DNA of 64,000 bases. Origin: Symsagittifera roscoffensis (lineage: Eukaryota; Xenacoelomorpha; Acoela; Convolutidae). The notes under the pieces are model-generated. The model saw only the letters and a list, made by a program, of their open reading frames with translations. It did not search any database and had not been told where the DNA came from. The position numbers and the translations under genes are program-made. The stretch's first letter is position 1; each line of letters opens with the position of its first letter. The stretch spans positions 75,820,349-75,884,348 of the forward strand of contig NC_087062.1 in NCBI RefSeq assembly GCF_963678635.1, given 5' to 3'. Of this stretch, positions 30,648-40,161 are shown one piece after another.

Positions 30648-33600
30648 ATGCCTCTGTTGACGGACCTATGCCTGGCAATGAGGTCGGACCCAATGGGGAT
30701 AATCCGGGGTCTAGAGGAGGTGGTGACCTGCATTTATGGTCCAGCAGTGACGTACGCGTTCCCAGATCCCCTGGTGACAACGTATCGTCACTCGGTGACG
30801 CACTTGAGTCTCATCAGTATACTGGATGGGACGGCGCTAAATTGGTGTCAACAAGAGGTGCTCAGAGCGCGTATGAGCAACACGGTACTCTTTGGAAAAG
30901 TGAAAGATGCCGAGCTGATAGTGTGCAACTTCAGGGGACAAATGCAATGTAGAATGGGAGGCAAGCGAGAGGGCCCCATTGAAATGTATCCCAAGTTTTG
31001 GAACTTGAACCCATTGACGGCCGACGGAAGAGAAGTCTTGAGGATCCCCGCCTGGAAGGAGTGCTTTGCACTAGTTAAGAGGGAGCTGGAGGCCATAATG
31101 GAGAAAGAAATCCTCCCAGCCACCATGCCTGAGTTCCCGATAGTCAGGAGGATGACCTTGGGAATGAACAGTCCCTTGGTAGTTCCCTCCATAATGGCGA
31201 AGATGACGACGGAGGAAATACAGAAGCATTTCACGGATGGCTGGGACCCCCTGTTCATCGGCTACACGGCGGCGGTCTACTTCCATACCAGCGAGACGAA
31301 GGTAAATTCGTGGACGACGCAAGCGAAAAAGAGTAGAGGTTCGCAGCCCCCCGGATATGAGGTGCGGAAGGTCTTGAGAACTCTAGAGAAGGAGGGACTT
31401 GAGAACATGCTACCCATATGGGATGATGGCAGGATGATCGTGATGGAGGGGCACGTCGCATTGGTGGACGACATGAAATTTGCCACGAGAAAATATAAGG
31501 CACCCTATGGCTTGGAACAGGTGGAAATCAGACAGGAGGGAACAGAACTAGATGCAGCAGGTCAACTGCATGTAGCACTGACGGAATACAAAAAGCTGGA
31601 TCCTACGACACCATCACCACTGTCAGTGGACACGCCTGGAGACAAGAGGAGTGGACCCGTCGAGGACCGATTTAAGAAAATTCTCGAGAGAAGGAGACAT
31701 GAGTCAGAAGAAGAGAGTATGGATGAAACTCTCAGTGAAGCCGGTGAAGACATGGAAGTGGGGAATACGCCTGAACCAGGGCCATCAGGGGAGGAGCTCA
31801 CCACTCAAGAGCTGTTGAAAGACTTGAGCGAGGAGAATTGGGCAGATACTGCCACCCCACCCCTGAATCCGTCCCCCCGGAAGAATCTGGAATTGCCATT
31901 GGCAAGTGAGACCTTCAATATGGGGATGATACTCTTGAGCTCGGAGGAAAGGGAAAAGAACACTTTCGAAGGGAACAGGGACATATTCCTGGGATCCCTG
32001 AAGGACGATGCTTGGCAGGAGTTCTTGGAAGAATTCAATCAAGAAGTGGGCAGCGAGACGACGCTGGACAAATTCAAGGAGGAACTGTGGGACACAGTCG
32101 TAAGATTTGGAGAACCGCTTCTGATAGGAACGGGCCTGGATGAGAAGGCGAGAAAAGAGCTACTGAGCAAGCTGGTAGAGCTGAGGAATTCACGATCGAA
32201 GACTAGAGAAGAAAAATGTGAGGACAGCTCTACTCGGAGACAAAAAACTGTAGATAAAATGGTTGATGATATAAAAAGGGATAAGGTTGGGACTAGTAAT
32301 ATGATTAAAAGTACTAATATCCTTAAGGCTCGAGCAGGGGGGAGGCAAGAGTTGGAAGGGGTGGATGGAGAGGTCGAATCAGTGATGGTAGCCACAACAC
32401 CCTCAAGTAGAGATGTGAAGACTCGCAAGAGGAAGAGAGAAGTGGAAGGATTGGGTAGTCCTTCAGTGGATGCTGTTTCGGAAGGAAACTTGAGAGAGAC
32501 GGCGCCCATGATTTTGGCTCGATGCAAGACGGCGGCATACAAGAGCAGCTCGGAGCTCAGAAGACCACTTGAAGTAGAGAGGGAAATAGAGGTTTCCACC
32601 AGTTCGACATCGGAGGAAGACTTCAAGCCTCAGAAGATAAACGTGAAGAGAGGTTCAACGAACGGACAGACATGGGAAGTAGATGTCGGCAAAGAATGGA
32701 TCTCGAAGGCACACCAGGCCACGGGCAAGCGAGTGACAAGTGATCCATTGGAGAGGAACAAGACGAGGAACACCTCCCGGACGTGGTGGGTGGCCCTTGA
32801 AACATTGAAAGAAATGGAGGACTGCTGGAAGAAGTTGGACAGTGGAGTAGCTCGCAAGCGACGCAATTGGGCCACCCAGCAAAAGGCCGAGGTTAGTAGA
32901 ATAGAAATGGCAAATCATCTGAAGAGGTCCTGGCAGAGTTTGTTGAAGGATCATTTTGAAGAATCAATGAGGACACCCTCATCAGCACCACCATTAATGG
33001 CGAATCCCTTCGTTAGAACTGCAGGACAATTAATGTTCACTTGGAGTCTGGTGGGGATAGAGTTGGAAACGCTGACCTCGTATGACAGGCTGAAGTTGGG
33101 AAGCAAGAAGCTAGATGTGTATCAGGCACTGATGCAACACGTAGCCAGGGATAATTCAGGCTTGAGCCTGGCTAGAAGAAAGGATGCCACGTGTTTCTTG
33201 AGATGGATAATGTCGATGATGTCTGATAGCACCATCCTAGCATGCCAACAGAGAGCAAGCGTAAGCAAAACCATGGAAAAAAGAGTCTCAACGGTCATCT
33301 TGAACGTGTATCAGAGCACAGGAATAGAAAAGGAAGAGGGTTCCAGACTATCCCTAGAGAACCATAGGAAGCTAGACGAGGTACGGAGGTTTTATAATAA
33401 GAAGTTCGAAGAAGAACATGATGTTCACCGTAACCTGGCCTCGTCAAAGCAGTACTCGAGGCTCAGCGAGAAGGGGGAATACCAATATGTGTCTGGAGTG
33501 ATGGGAATGGCCTACAACCCCTTCTTAGACTCGGAAGCTGGAGGCGCCCACAGGAACCATGAGGTAGCGGAGCTACTGAAGTTTTGGACAGAAAGAATAA

Positions 33601-35543
33601 TGGGAATAGACGCGGTGGAAAAAGAGGGGCCGAGCCTGGGTCTGATTCTTGAGAAAACACCAGAGGTGGTGAGCATACCGCGTTCAAACAAGAGAGTTGA
33701 AGTGAACATGGGCGATGGAAATGGCTTATTAACCACGAACTTGGGAGTGGTATGGAAGCTATTAAGACCCTCCTGGTGTCCACATCCCCACGCGAGTCTG
33801 ATCGAGGAAACCACCGAGCGAGTGAGGTTAGCAACAACGGAAGATGAAGATCTGGCAAAGTTGAGTGTGCTGCATAAGCTAATTTCACCTCAGATGCAAG
33901 AGTCAGGCGAAAAGACGAGTAATCCCGGGTCAGCAAAGAAATTGGAGCCGGGTAGCTGTCTGGATTCGACGTGTGGAAACGGAGAGCACACCTGCGATGG
34001 ACGGTCATGCGTTAGAATACTGTCATTTCAAAAAGAAGACCTGGTCACTTGGTTCGAAGACATAACAGAAAGGGAGAAAAGTGAAGTGCAAATAGTAGCG
34101 GAGTGTTACGCGAGAACCACGGTGAATATAGCGACAGCTCTCGGATTCTTCTCGAGAATGTGTAGTCTGCAGTCACTGGAAAGACTAGAATCTGAACATC
34201 ATTTAGTGACGGCGTTGAGCGTAGAATCATGGCCCGGGGTGTTGCAGGTGACTCAAAAACACATCCGGAGCTGGAAGGTTGGTCTCGAGGCGGAAATGGG
34301 ATTTCCCATGAGCGAAGCTTCTGGCTTGCCATTGAACGCGAAATCGCTGATAGGGTCAATGATGGCCAACTTGTGTGGAAGTCACTACCCACTGCACATG
34401 GTGATGGTGGAAGCATCCAGCCAGAGAGTACTGGTGGACAAGGCCTTCTCAGTGCCCAAGTGCGTGAGGTTGGCTCGGATATCGCATCACTCGCACAAGT
34501 TGTTGAGAAAAATCAGAGGGACAGTACCAAAAGAATTGAGAGATGACTTGAGTGAAATCTGGGGAGAAGAACTTTTGAAGTTGGAGAGAGAGAACACAAG
34601 CGATCACGAGAGACCAAACGTGATCGGAAAACCTGTGGGAAGTGCTCCAAACCTGGAAGATAACGACACGATACATGAGAAAATGATGGAGCTTGAGCCT
34701 CTCTTGGAAGCCTCGGGGGAGCGTAACCTCAGGAGCATTGAGATCACCCATGGAGAATGCCCATGCCACTGTTTGGCGCAAACGGTGTGGTATCCAGATC
34801 ACAAGAACCTTTGCCTGGTATGGGATATGGAAGAAATCCGGTCGATCGGACTACCGGATCACCGACAGAAGGTGACGATCTTGGTAGTGAGTACGATGTT
34901 GGCTCTGAGATGGATAGAAGAGAATATAACGAAGTATCGGGAAGCGGGGACGCCAACGGCTGAGTCAATATACGCGATAGACTACAGTAGGAGACTCGAG
35001 TTGTTTGAGACTGCGTGCAAGGTATTCGCCATACCAACGGAAGTCAGACATGTCTGGAGCCGTTTGAGGTACTTCCCATGGTTTCGGGCGACGCTGACGT
35101 CCTGGTTGTACATGACAACGAAAGATCACATGAGAAAACATCAAAAGGAGTATCGACAGTTCCAGGCCGAGATTGGGCCGGAAGCTTTCAAGAGACCCCT
35201 GTTAACCCATCGTAATGCAATCACGACAGGATGGAAGCGAGTGGGTAAAATGTCTAGAGACAATACCAAGGCGAGGGAATCGATACTAGAGGAGGACCTG
35301 GCGAAGAACGTGAGCTTGAGCCTGCACAACTCCTTTTGTTTGAACCGGGAATCTAGGGTGAAGGCACTACCCAACCAAGCAAAGAGGTTGCAAGAGCAAA
35401 GAGAATGGATGCGATCCTACGAGCAGCTGAAGGCTTGGGAGGAGATTGTGATTAGCTCCGATGATGAAGAGGAACTGTTGAGACAGTTTGCCGTATCTAG
35501 TACTTCAGGGTGCAGTACCTCCAAGGCGAAGAGTGCGAGATGA
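30648..35543 (+). CDS. Element A ORF3: 1,631-aa protein of unknown function
   Basis: Starts MPLLTDLCLAM, 34 nt after ORF2 in another frame. In element B the same segment continues in frame from ORF2, so this is probably the C-terminal half of one larger protein. Visible features: an acidic, Ser-rich region at about 345-400; a basic patch KTRKRKRE (from residue 591) that could be a nuclear signal; a conserved helical-looking block around 790-950; a Cys/His cluster GSCLDSTCGNGEHTCDGRSC (C1104, C1109, C1116, C1121) and HGECPCHC (C1371, C1373, C1375) that might bind zinc; and an acidic tail (SSDDEEE). I see no signal peptide or membrane anchor, so it does not look like an envelope protein. I do not recognise the family. 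Confidence 0.8.
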   Translation: MPLLTDLCLAMRSDPMGIIRGLEEVVTCIYGPAVTYAFPDPLVTTYRHSVTHLSLISILDGTALNWCQQEVLRARMSNTVLFGKVKDAELIVCNFRGQMQCRMGGKREGPIEMYPKFWNLNPLTADGREVLRIPAWKECFALVKRELEAIMEKEILPATMPEFPIVRRMTLGMNSPLVVPSIMAKMTTEEIQKHFTDGWDPLFIGYTAAVYFHTSETKVNSWTTQAKKSRGSQPPGYEVRKVLRTLEKEGLENMLPIWDDGRMIVMEGHVALVDDMKFATRKYKAPYGLEQVEIRQEGTELDAAGQLHVALTEYKKLDPTTPSPLSVDTPGDKRSGPVEDRFKKILERRRHESEEESMDETLSEAGEDMEVGNTPEPGPSGEELTTQELLKDLSEENWADTATPPLNPSPRKNLELPLASETFNMGMILLSSEEREKNTFEGNRDIFLGSLKDDAWQEFLEEFNQEVGSETTLDKFKEELWDTVVRFGEPLLIGTGLDEKARKELLSKLVELRNSRSKTREEKCEDSSTRRQKTVDKMVDDIKRDKVGTSNMIKSTNILKARAGGRQELEGVDGEVESVMVATTPSSRDVKTRKRKREVEGLGSPSVDAVSEGNLRETAPMILARCKTAAYKSSSELRRPLEVEREIEVSTSSTSEEDFKPQKINVKRGSTNGQTWEVDVGKEWISKAHQATGKRVTSDPLERNKTRNTSRTWWVALETLKEMEDCWKKLDSGVARKRRNWATQQKAEVSRIEMANHLKRSWQSLLKDHFEESMRTPSSAPPLMANPFVRTAGQLMFTWSLVGIELETLTSYDRLKLGSKKLDVYQALMQHVARDNSGLSLARRKDATCFLRWIMSMMSDSTILACQQRASVSKTMEKRVSTVILNVYQSTGIEKEEGSRLSLENHRKLDEVRRFYNKKFEEEHDVHRNLASSKQYSRLSEKGEYQYVSGVMGMAYNPFLDSEAGGAHRNHEVAELLKFWTERIMGIDAVEKEGPSLGLILEKTPEVVSIPRSNKRVEVNMGDGNGLLTTNLGVVWKLLRPSWCPHPHASLIEETTERVRLATTEDEDLAKLSVLHKLISPQMQESGEKTSNPGSAKKLEPGSCLDSTCGNGEHTCDGRSCVRILSFQKEDLVTWFEDITEREKSEVQIVAECYARTTVNIATALGFFSRMCSLQSLERLESEHHLVTALSVESWPGVLQVTQKHIRSWKVGLEAEMGFPMSEASGLPLNAKSLIGSMMANLCGSHYPLHMVMVEASSQRVLVDKAFSVPKCVRLARISHHSHKLLRKIRGTVPKELRDDLSEIWGEELLKLERENTSDHERPNVIGKPVGSAPNLEDNDTIHEKMMELEPLLEASGERNLRSIEITHGECPCHCLAQTVWYPDHKNLCLVWDMEEIRSIGLPDHRQKVTILVVSTMLALRWIEENITKYREAGTPTAESIYAIDYSRRLELFETACKVFAIPTEVRHVWSRLRYFPWFRATLTSWLYMTTKDHMRKHQKEYRQFQAEIGPEAFKRPLLTHRNAITTGWKRVGKMSRDNTKARESILEEDLAKNVSLSLHNSFCLNRESRVKALPNQAKRLQEQREWMRSYEQLKAWEEIVISSDDEEELLRQFAVSSTSGCSTSKAKSAR

Positions 35544-35969
35544 GCAGGTGGCTCGAATGGATCTTGAGTCTTGAGAGGGAAAGGGGGCTTGAGCGTGGAT
35601 CCGGGTGAAACCTGGGTTCACGAAAAAGAAATTTTAACAAAACAAGATATTGTTATTAATATGCTATATCTAATATATAAACGAAAATGCTGCATGACAA
35701 TTTCCTAATTGAATGGGACAAAAGAAATTTTAAATTGGCTTGAAAAGCGAGAATTCAAGGGTGCAGGTGTGTGCAGATTTTGATTGCTGTTTAGCGATAG
35801 TGTGAAAATTTTACATGGCTGTGAATTTTGGGGTGTAGATAAGCTTAAGTCTGCTGCAAACTTCTGTAAATGACCACTGGCACTGTATCTTGAGTAACAC
35901 TCGGTTTTCTGGGACTCACTGGCAGAAGACAGCACGCGATGAGGACATCGATCTCGAGTCCGGGGAGTA
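35544..35969 (+). other. Element A 3' untranslated region and short polypurine-like tract
   Basis: 426 bp between ORF3 and the 3' LTR, AT-rich in the middle. A purine-rich AGAGGGAAAGGGGG occurs at 35,574-35,587, but the bases right next to the LTR are only CGGGGAGTA (35,961-35,969). The latter is conserved in element B and is the likely, though short, plus-strand primer tract. Confidence 0.5.
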
Positions 35970-36873
35970 TGTGCCAGACGGTCATATTTGGGAGTTTGAC
36001 CTTGAGAGAAGCAAAAAGCACTTAATTTTGGAGTGAAATTTAATTTTTCAAAATTTCGAATGGAACCTGTCATGCACGATTTTCTCGCGATAACTGAAAA
36101 TCAGAAAAGAGAAGTCAGAACGATCGAGTGACAATCGCGGGAAAGTTGCTAGAAAAATCAGTGGGAAATTGCTATTCGCAATTTCAGTAGCAATAATAAT
36201 CGAGAGTAGAGCTGTCCCATCTAAAACAGAGACGAGCGCATTCCCACGAACTGGATTGTTGTGATTGGAGTATTATTCTAAACTGGACTAGAGTGAACCT
36301 TCGGTGGAAAGGTGGACAGCTAGAGTGTCCCAATGGTTCACGAGAACTTACAGTCTAGAGTGAAAACTTGTTCTTGTTATTAAAACTGACTAACATTAAA
36401 CTCATTTTAGTTACTTTATTGATTCTTGAGTTGCTCACCGACTTATTTACTTCCTGGTTCTTGAGCGTGCTACAATGTGAGTACTAATTTAAATTTCTAG
36501 AGTGTGTTTTATAATTGTTATGTTGAGGTAAGGCGAGTTTTAGGTTGATCCATCTGAAATGGATCGAAGTTCCACTGTCTGATAAAAAGTAACTTAACGG
36601 ATTGTTACAACCCGGTTTTTAACGGCGTTCATGTATTTTGGGTATCTAGAGACCTAAGTATGGGGACGTTTCTAATTCTAGAGTGGGGGGATATTTTAGT
36701 AGTAGCCTTTAAGCTGTAACGGGTCGTAGTCTCATGTCACAAGCGAACCGAATTGGCTCCGACTGATTTGAGGTACAAAAACACAAGAGATAGTGTCCCT
36801 GACTCTTGAGCCAATGGTTATAGGGCCTATTTTTCTTAAGCCTCATGTGTGACTGCAGTAGACGAATGTTACA
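35970..36873 (+). repeat. Element A 3' LTR (904 bp)
   Basis: Full-length partner of 13,774-14,677, TGTGCCAGACGG to GAATGTTACA. About eleven single-base differences are seen by eye and no indel. It is followed by ATCTGAAACGG, which continues the interrupted 5' LTR of element B. Confidence 0.93.
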
Positions 36874-37196
36874 ATCTGAAACGGATCAAAGTTCCACTGT
36901 CTAATAAAAGATAACTGTGCGGATTGTTCCGACTCTGTTTTCAACGGCGTTCGTGTATTTTGGGTATTTTGAGACCTAAGTATGGGGACGTTCTTATTTT
37001 TTTGAGTGGGGGGTATTTTCTTATGGGCCTATAAGCTGTAACGGGTTTTTAGTCACATGTCGCGAGCGAACAGAAGTGGCTCCGACTGATTTGAGTTACA
37101 AAAACACAAGAGATAGTGCCCCTGACTATTGAGCCAATAGTTATAGGGCCTATTTTTTTTGAACCTCATGTGTGACCGAAGTAGGCGACTGTTACA
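36874..37196 (+). repeat. Element B 5' LTR, second part
   Basis: Continues the LTR broken at 13,773, from ATCTGAAACGGATC to GGCGACTGTTACA. It aligns with the last third of the A LTR with clear divergence. The first three bases duplicate those before the A insertion. Confidence 0.9.
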
Positions 37197-37207
37197 TAAT
37201 GTTTTTT

Positions 37208-37225
37208 TGGCGCTCCTGGGTGTTT
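37208..37225 (+). other. Element B putative tRNA primer-binding site
   Basis: TGGCGCTCCTGGGTGTTT, identical to the site of element A and at the same distance from its LTR. Identity across otherwise diverged copies supports function. Confidence 0.55.
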
Positions 37226-37675
37226 TTAAGACATCATGACTACGGAGGCGAACCCACTTGACGCAGCTCCGGGCCATATGCCCATTCTAGAGTACCGGTG
37301 GTACGGTTCAGCGGGAACGTGTAAACCTTCCGGTTGTACCTTGATAGCTTTTTAAGAAAACTCGAGAAAACTTCCTGGTACGCTCTCCGAACGAGGCTTA
37401 GCTGAACGAGTAAGGGGGGGGGGTAACTAGGGGGACACAAAAACAAGCAAAAGACAAAAAGCGAAACAAAAACCGAAAAAGAACAGAAAAAGGAAAAAAA
37501 AACTATAAAACAAAAAATGACAGTGACTTTGACACCTAATTAGTTGGATCAAAATTTTATATTAATCAAATAGTATACCCATACTGTTTTTTATAAGACC
37601 CATCGTTTCAATCATTTCAGCAATCTGAAAATGTGCCCGAGTGTGGGGCGTTGTGAAGGGTTTTCAGATAGCTTG

Positions 37676-37880
37676 CAACTTAGCTAGACCATTAGGAGAC
37701 GCGACTGGAACAGGTGACCGGTCGAGTGGGAAAGTGGTTCACAGGGACTTAGCTGGACCATTAGGAGACTTGACTGGAACAGGTGACCAGTCGAGTGGGA
37801 AAGTGGTTCACAGGGACTTAGCTGGATCATTAGGAGACTTGACTGGAACAGGTGACCAGCCAAGTGGGAAAGTGGTGCTG
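37676..37880 (+). repeat. Element B leader: three 69-70 bp direct repeats
   Basis: TTAGGAGAC--GACTGGAACAGGTGACC recurs at about 37,692, 37,761 and 37,830. They are homologous to the 70-bp repeats of A, but B units are more similar to each other than to A units, so each lineage has homogenised its own set. Confidence 0.85.
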
Positions 37881-38751
37881 GTGATCAGGTGCAGGACAAG
37901 TCAAGGAAACAAACAGCATGGAATCAGAGCAACAAGAGAGGACGGGGGTGTTCTCAAGTTGGCCAAACGGATATCGTTAAAATCCGCATTACATTATAGG
38001 AGATAAGTCTAAAAGTGGATAAGCGGAACCCTACTGTTTTGAGGAACGTTTTTAGTCAAGCAGGCCTGGAAACAGGTTCTACGGTTTTCTCTCGAAAGGT
38101 TTAGCACCCGGCGCTTAAGGTAATTTTCGGCTTAAGAGGGGGACTAAAGAGGGGGGATGTTAGAAGGGGGCTGGTTAGATTAGAGGGTGGTGGTTTTGAA
38201 GTGTAAAAAGGGTGGACATATTAGAGTAACTAATTGATCGGCATCGTCAATCTAGTTACATTAGATTCTTACATGCGTTGATTATAAGAAGCGGATATCC
38301 AAATTTAACATCGAATTAAGGTAGGTACCCTGGTTGGATCGGGAGGGAGGAACAGACATAGACAGTTTTTGTGATACCCCATAAGATCGCTAGCAAGGGG
38401 GAGGAGAACGCGTGGCAATCAGGTACCAGACTTTTTTTTTGGTTGTTGTTCAGATAAAGGGTTGACACAAGTCACCTTTGAATTTTAGGTGGGTTTATTT
38501 CTTTGCTTTTATCATTATATTTTTTTCTCTGTTCAGATTTTGACGCTTTTGGTAAAAAGGTTTTAATCGGTTTTGGATAAACAGGTGATCACAAGACACC
38601 TCGAACAAGTTGGATTTCAACTTGCATCAAAATATTCAAAAGAAATAAAAACAAGGGGGTTGGTAATTCTAACTTTTGGTCAGTAAGGTTGGGTTTTTTG
38701 GGAAAATTTTTACTAGAGCTCAAGTGGTGGTACAAGGTACAGTGGTACAAA

Positions 38752-39060
38752 GCAGTCTTGGGACAGGCAGTCTTGGGACAGGCAGTCTTGGGACAGGCAA
38801 TCTTGGGACAGGCAGTCTTGGGACAGGCAGTCTTGGGACAGGCAGTCTTGGGACAGGCAGTCTTGGGACAGGCAGTCTTGGGACAGGCAGTCTTGGGACA
38901 GGCAGTCTTGGGACAGGCAGTCTTGGGACAGGCAGTCTTGGGACAGGCAGTCTTGGGACAGGCAGTCTTGGGACAGACAGTAGTCTTGGGACAGGCAGTC
39001 GTGGGACAGGCAGTCTTGGGACAAGCAGTCTTGGGACAGGGCAGTCTGGGGACAGCACCA
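38752..39060 (+). repeat. Element B minisatellite with CTTGGGACA core (15-bp unit)
   Basis: About eighteen near-perfect copies of GCAGTCTTGGGACAG, ended by irregular units. It occupies the same place in the leader as the A array, with the same core but a 15-bp rather than 14-bp period. As 15 is divisible by three, each frame gives a monotonous peptide (SLGTG); these are not genes. Confidence 0.93.
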
Positions 39061-39342
39061 GCAAGTCTTCGGACAGTACATAGAAGTGTCGGGACAGTAC
39101 CGGAGAGTCTTGGGACGGTACAAAAAAGTGGTGTGTCGGTACTAAAGGGTCTTAAGAGAGGTAGAATTAACTAAATTAAAAGCGATAGGATCAGCCGGAA
39201 CGTTAAATCACGATATATCCAATTCTGTTGGGATCACGAATAGTAAAGTTTTTATAAATCTTAAAAGGGAATTGGAACGTTGTTTTTTGGTTGTTATGTT
39301 GATTATCAGAAATTTTATCCTTGAAATTTTGTAATAAAAATC

Positions 39343-40158
39343 ATGAGACGGAGCAGGGTACCGATAGCTAAAAAAAAAGCTACGGAGTCAAAGACAAAAC
39401 ATAAGTCGTCGCAACGAAAAGTGACAACGGTTGGCCCAATAATAACAAGGAAGAACTTTTCAGTGAGCATGGTCAACACAAGAAGTTCAAAAGAGAACAA
39501 GAAAAAAGAGGGCGCGGAGGGGAAACAAACGGAACCCGCCATTGAAATTGACCTAGAAACACCAAACCAGAGTGTTGATGAGGTGGATAAGAAGACAACG
39601 GAGTGTACACCGATGCCGAATGTAGAGGAACAAAATCAAAAGTCGATGGAATTGTCACCGATAGACACTGTGGAGGATATGACGGGCAACACGCCATAAA
39701 CAGTAAAGGACGAGTCTCAAGCAAAAAGAACGTCATTCACAGAGAGGATAGCGATGATGGTTGGAATGAAGTCGAGAGACGTAGTGGCGGAAGAACCGAA
39801 AGCCGAGAAAGGCAAAACATTTGGAACAGTTTCCACGATAACAACAGATGCCAACTAAGACGATGACCAGGTTAAACAGGGGGCAGCAGCCAGCAATAGG
39901 GCAAAACCTGACCATGAAACAACAACTCCTCTTCAACTGGGCGATTTGATGGCAAAGCTAGATCAGATCGACAAGAAACTAAAGCACAGCGAGGAGGATA
40001 GAGAGAAGATAAAGAAAGAATTAAGATACAACAAACACGAGTACCTGGACAACTATTTCAATCTGGCGAGGGCGACAGAGGAAAAGCTTCAGCAGATGTC
40101 AGACAAGGCAGAGGCCACTGATGGAGAGCGAGATAAGAACATCAAAAAAGACATGTAA
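39343..40158 (+). pseudogene. Element B ORF1, broken by stops
   Basis: Homologue of A ORF1, starting MRRSRVPIAK. One frame can be followed from 39,343 to 40,158, with TAA stops at 39,697-39,699, 39,856-39,858 and 40,156-40,158. The coiled-coil segment (LDQIDKKLKHSEEDREKIKK) is well kept. After the last TAA the same frame runs straight into the B Gag region without a shift. Confidence 0.85.
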
Positions 40159-40161
40159 GAA

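Larger units (their letters stand above)
13774..36873 (+). mobile_element. Element A: near-intact 23.1-kb gypsy-type LTR retrotransposon
   Basis: Two 904-bp LTRs (TGTGCC...GTTACA) bracket about 21.3 kb of internal DNA. It encodes ORF1 (283 aa), Gag-Pol (2,641 aa), ORF2 (1,319 aa) and ORF3 (1,631 aa), all on the plus strand. The order protease-RT-RNase H-integrase places it in Metaviridae (Ty3/gypsy type). By eye the two LTRs differ at about eleven positions, near 1.2 percent, so the insertion is fairly young. It lies inside the 5' LTR of element B; the target bases ATC (or ATCT, since the first LTR base is ambiguous) occur on both sides. Length is at the extreme of known LTR elements. Confidence 0.92.

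Noticed and set aside
30620-30952. 110-codon ORF overlapping the start of ORF3
   Set aside because: Out-of-frame shadow of ORF3; the homologous B region supports the ORF3 frame.
26654-35543. ORF2/ORF3 as an envelope protein
   Set aside because: No signal peptide, furin-like site, or clear anchor-type membrane span at the expected places; the SGNH blocks and charged sequence argue against it.
18219-36000. Many minus-strand ORFs of 60-215 codons within elements A and B
   Set aside because: They mirror the long plus-strand coding regions; none carries a domain or is conserved as a frame.
38676-39174. SLGTG/VLGQA repeat peptides in the leader of B
   Set aside because: A 15-bp minisatellite read in three frames; no evidence of translation and no conservation of peptide with A.
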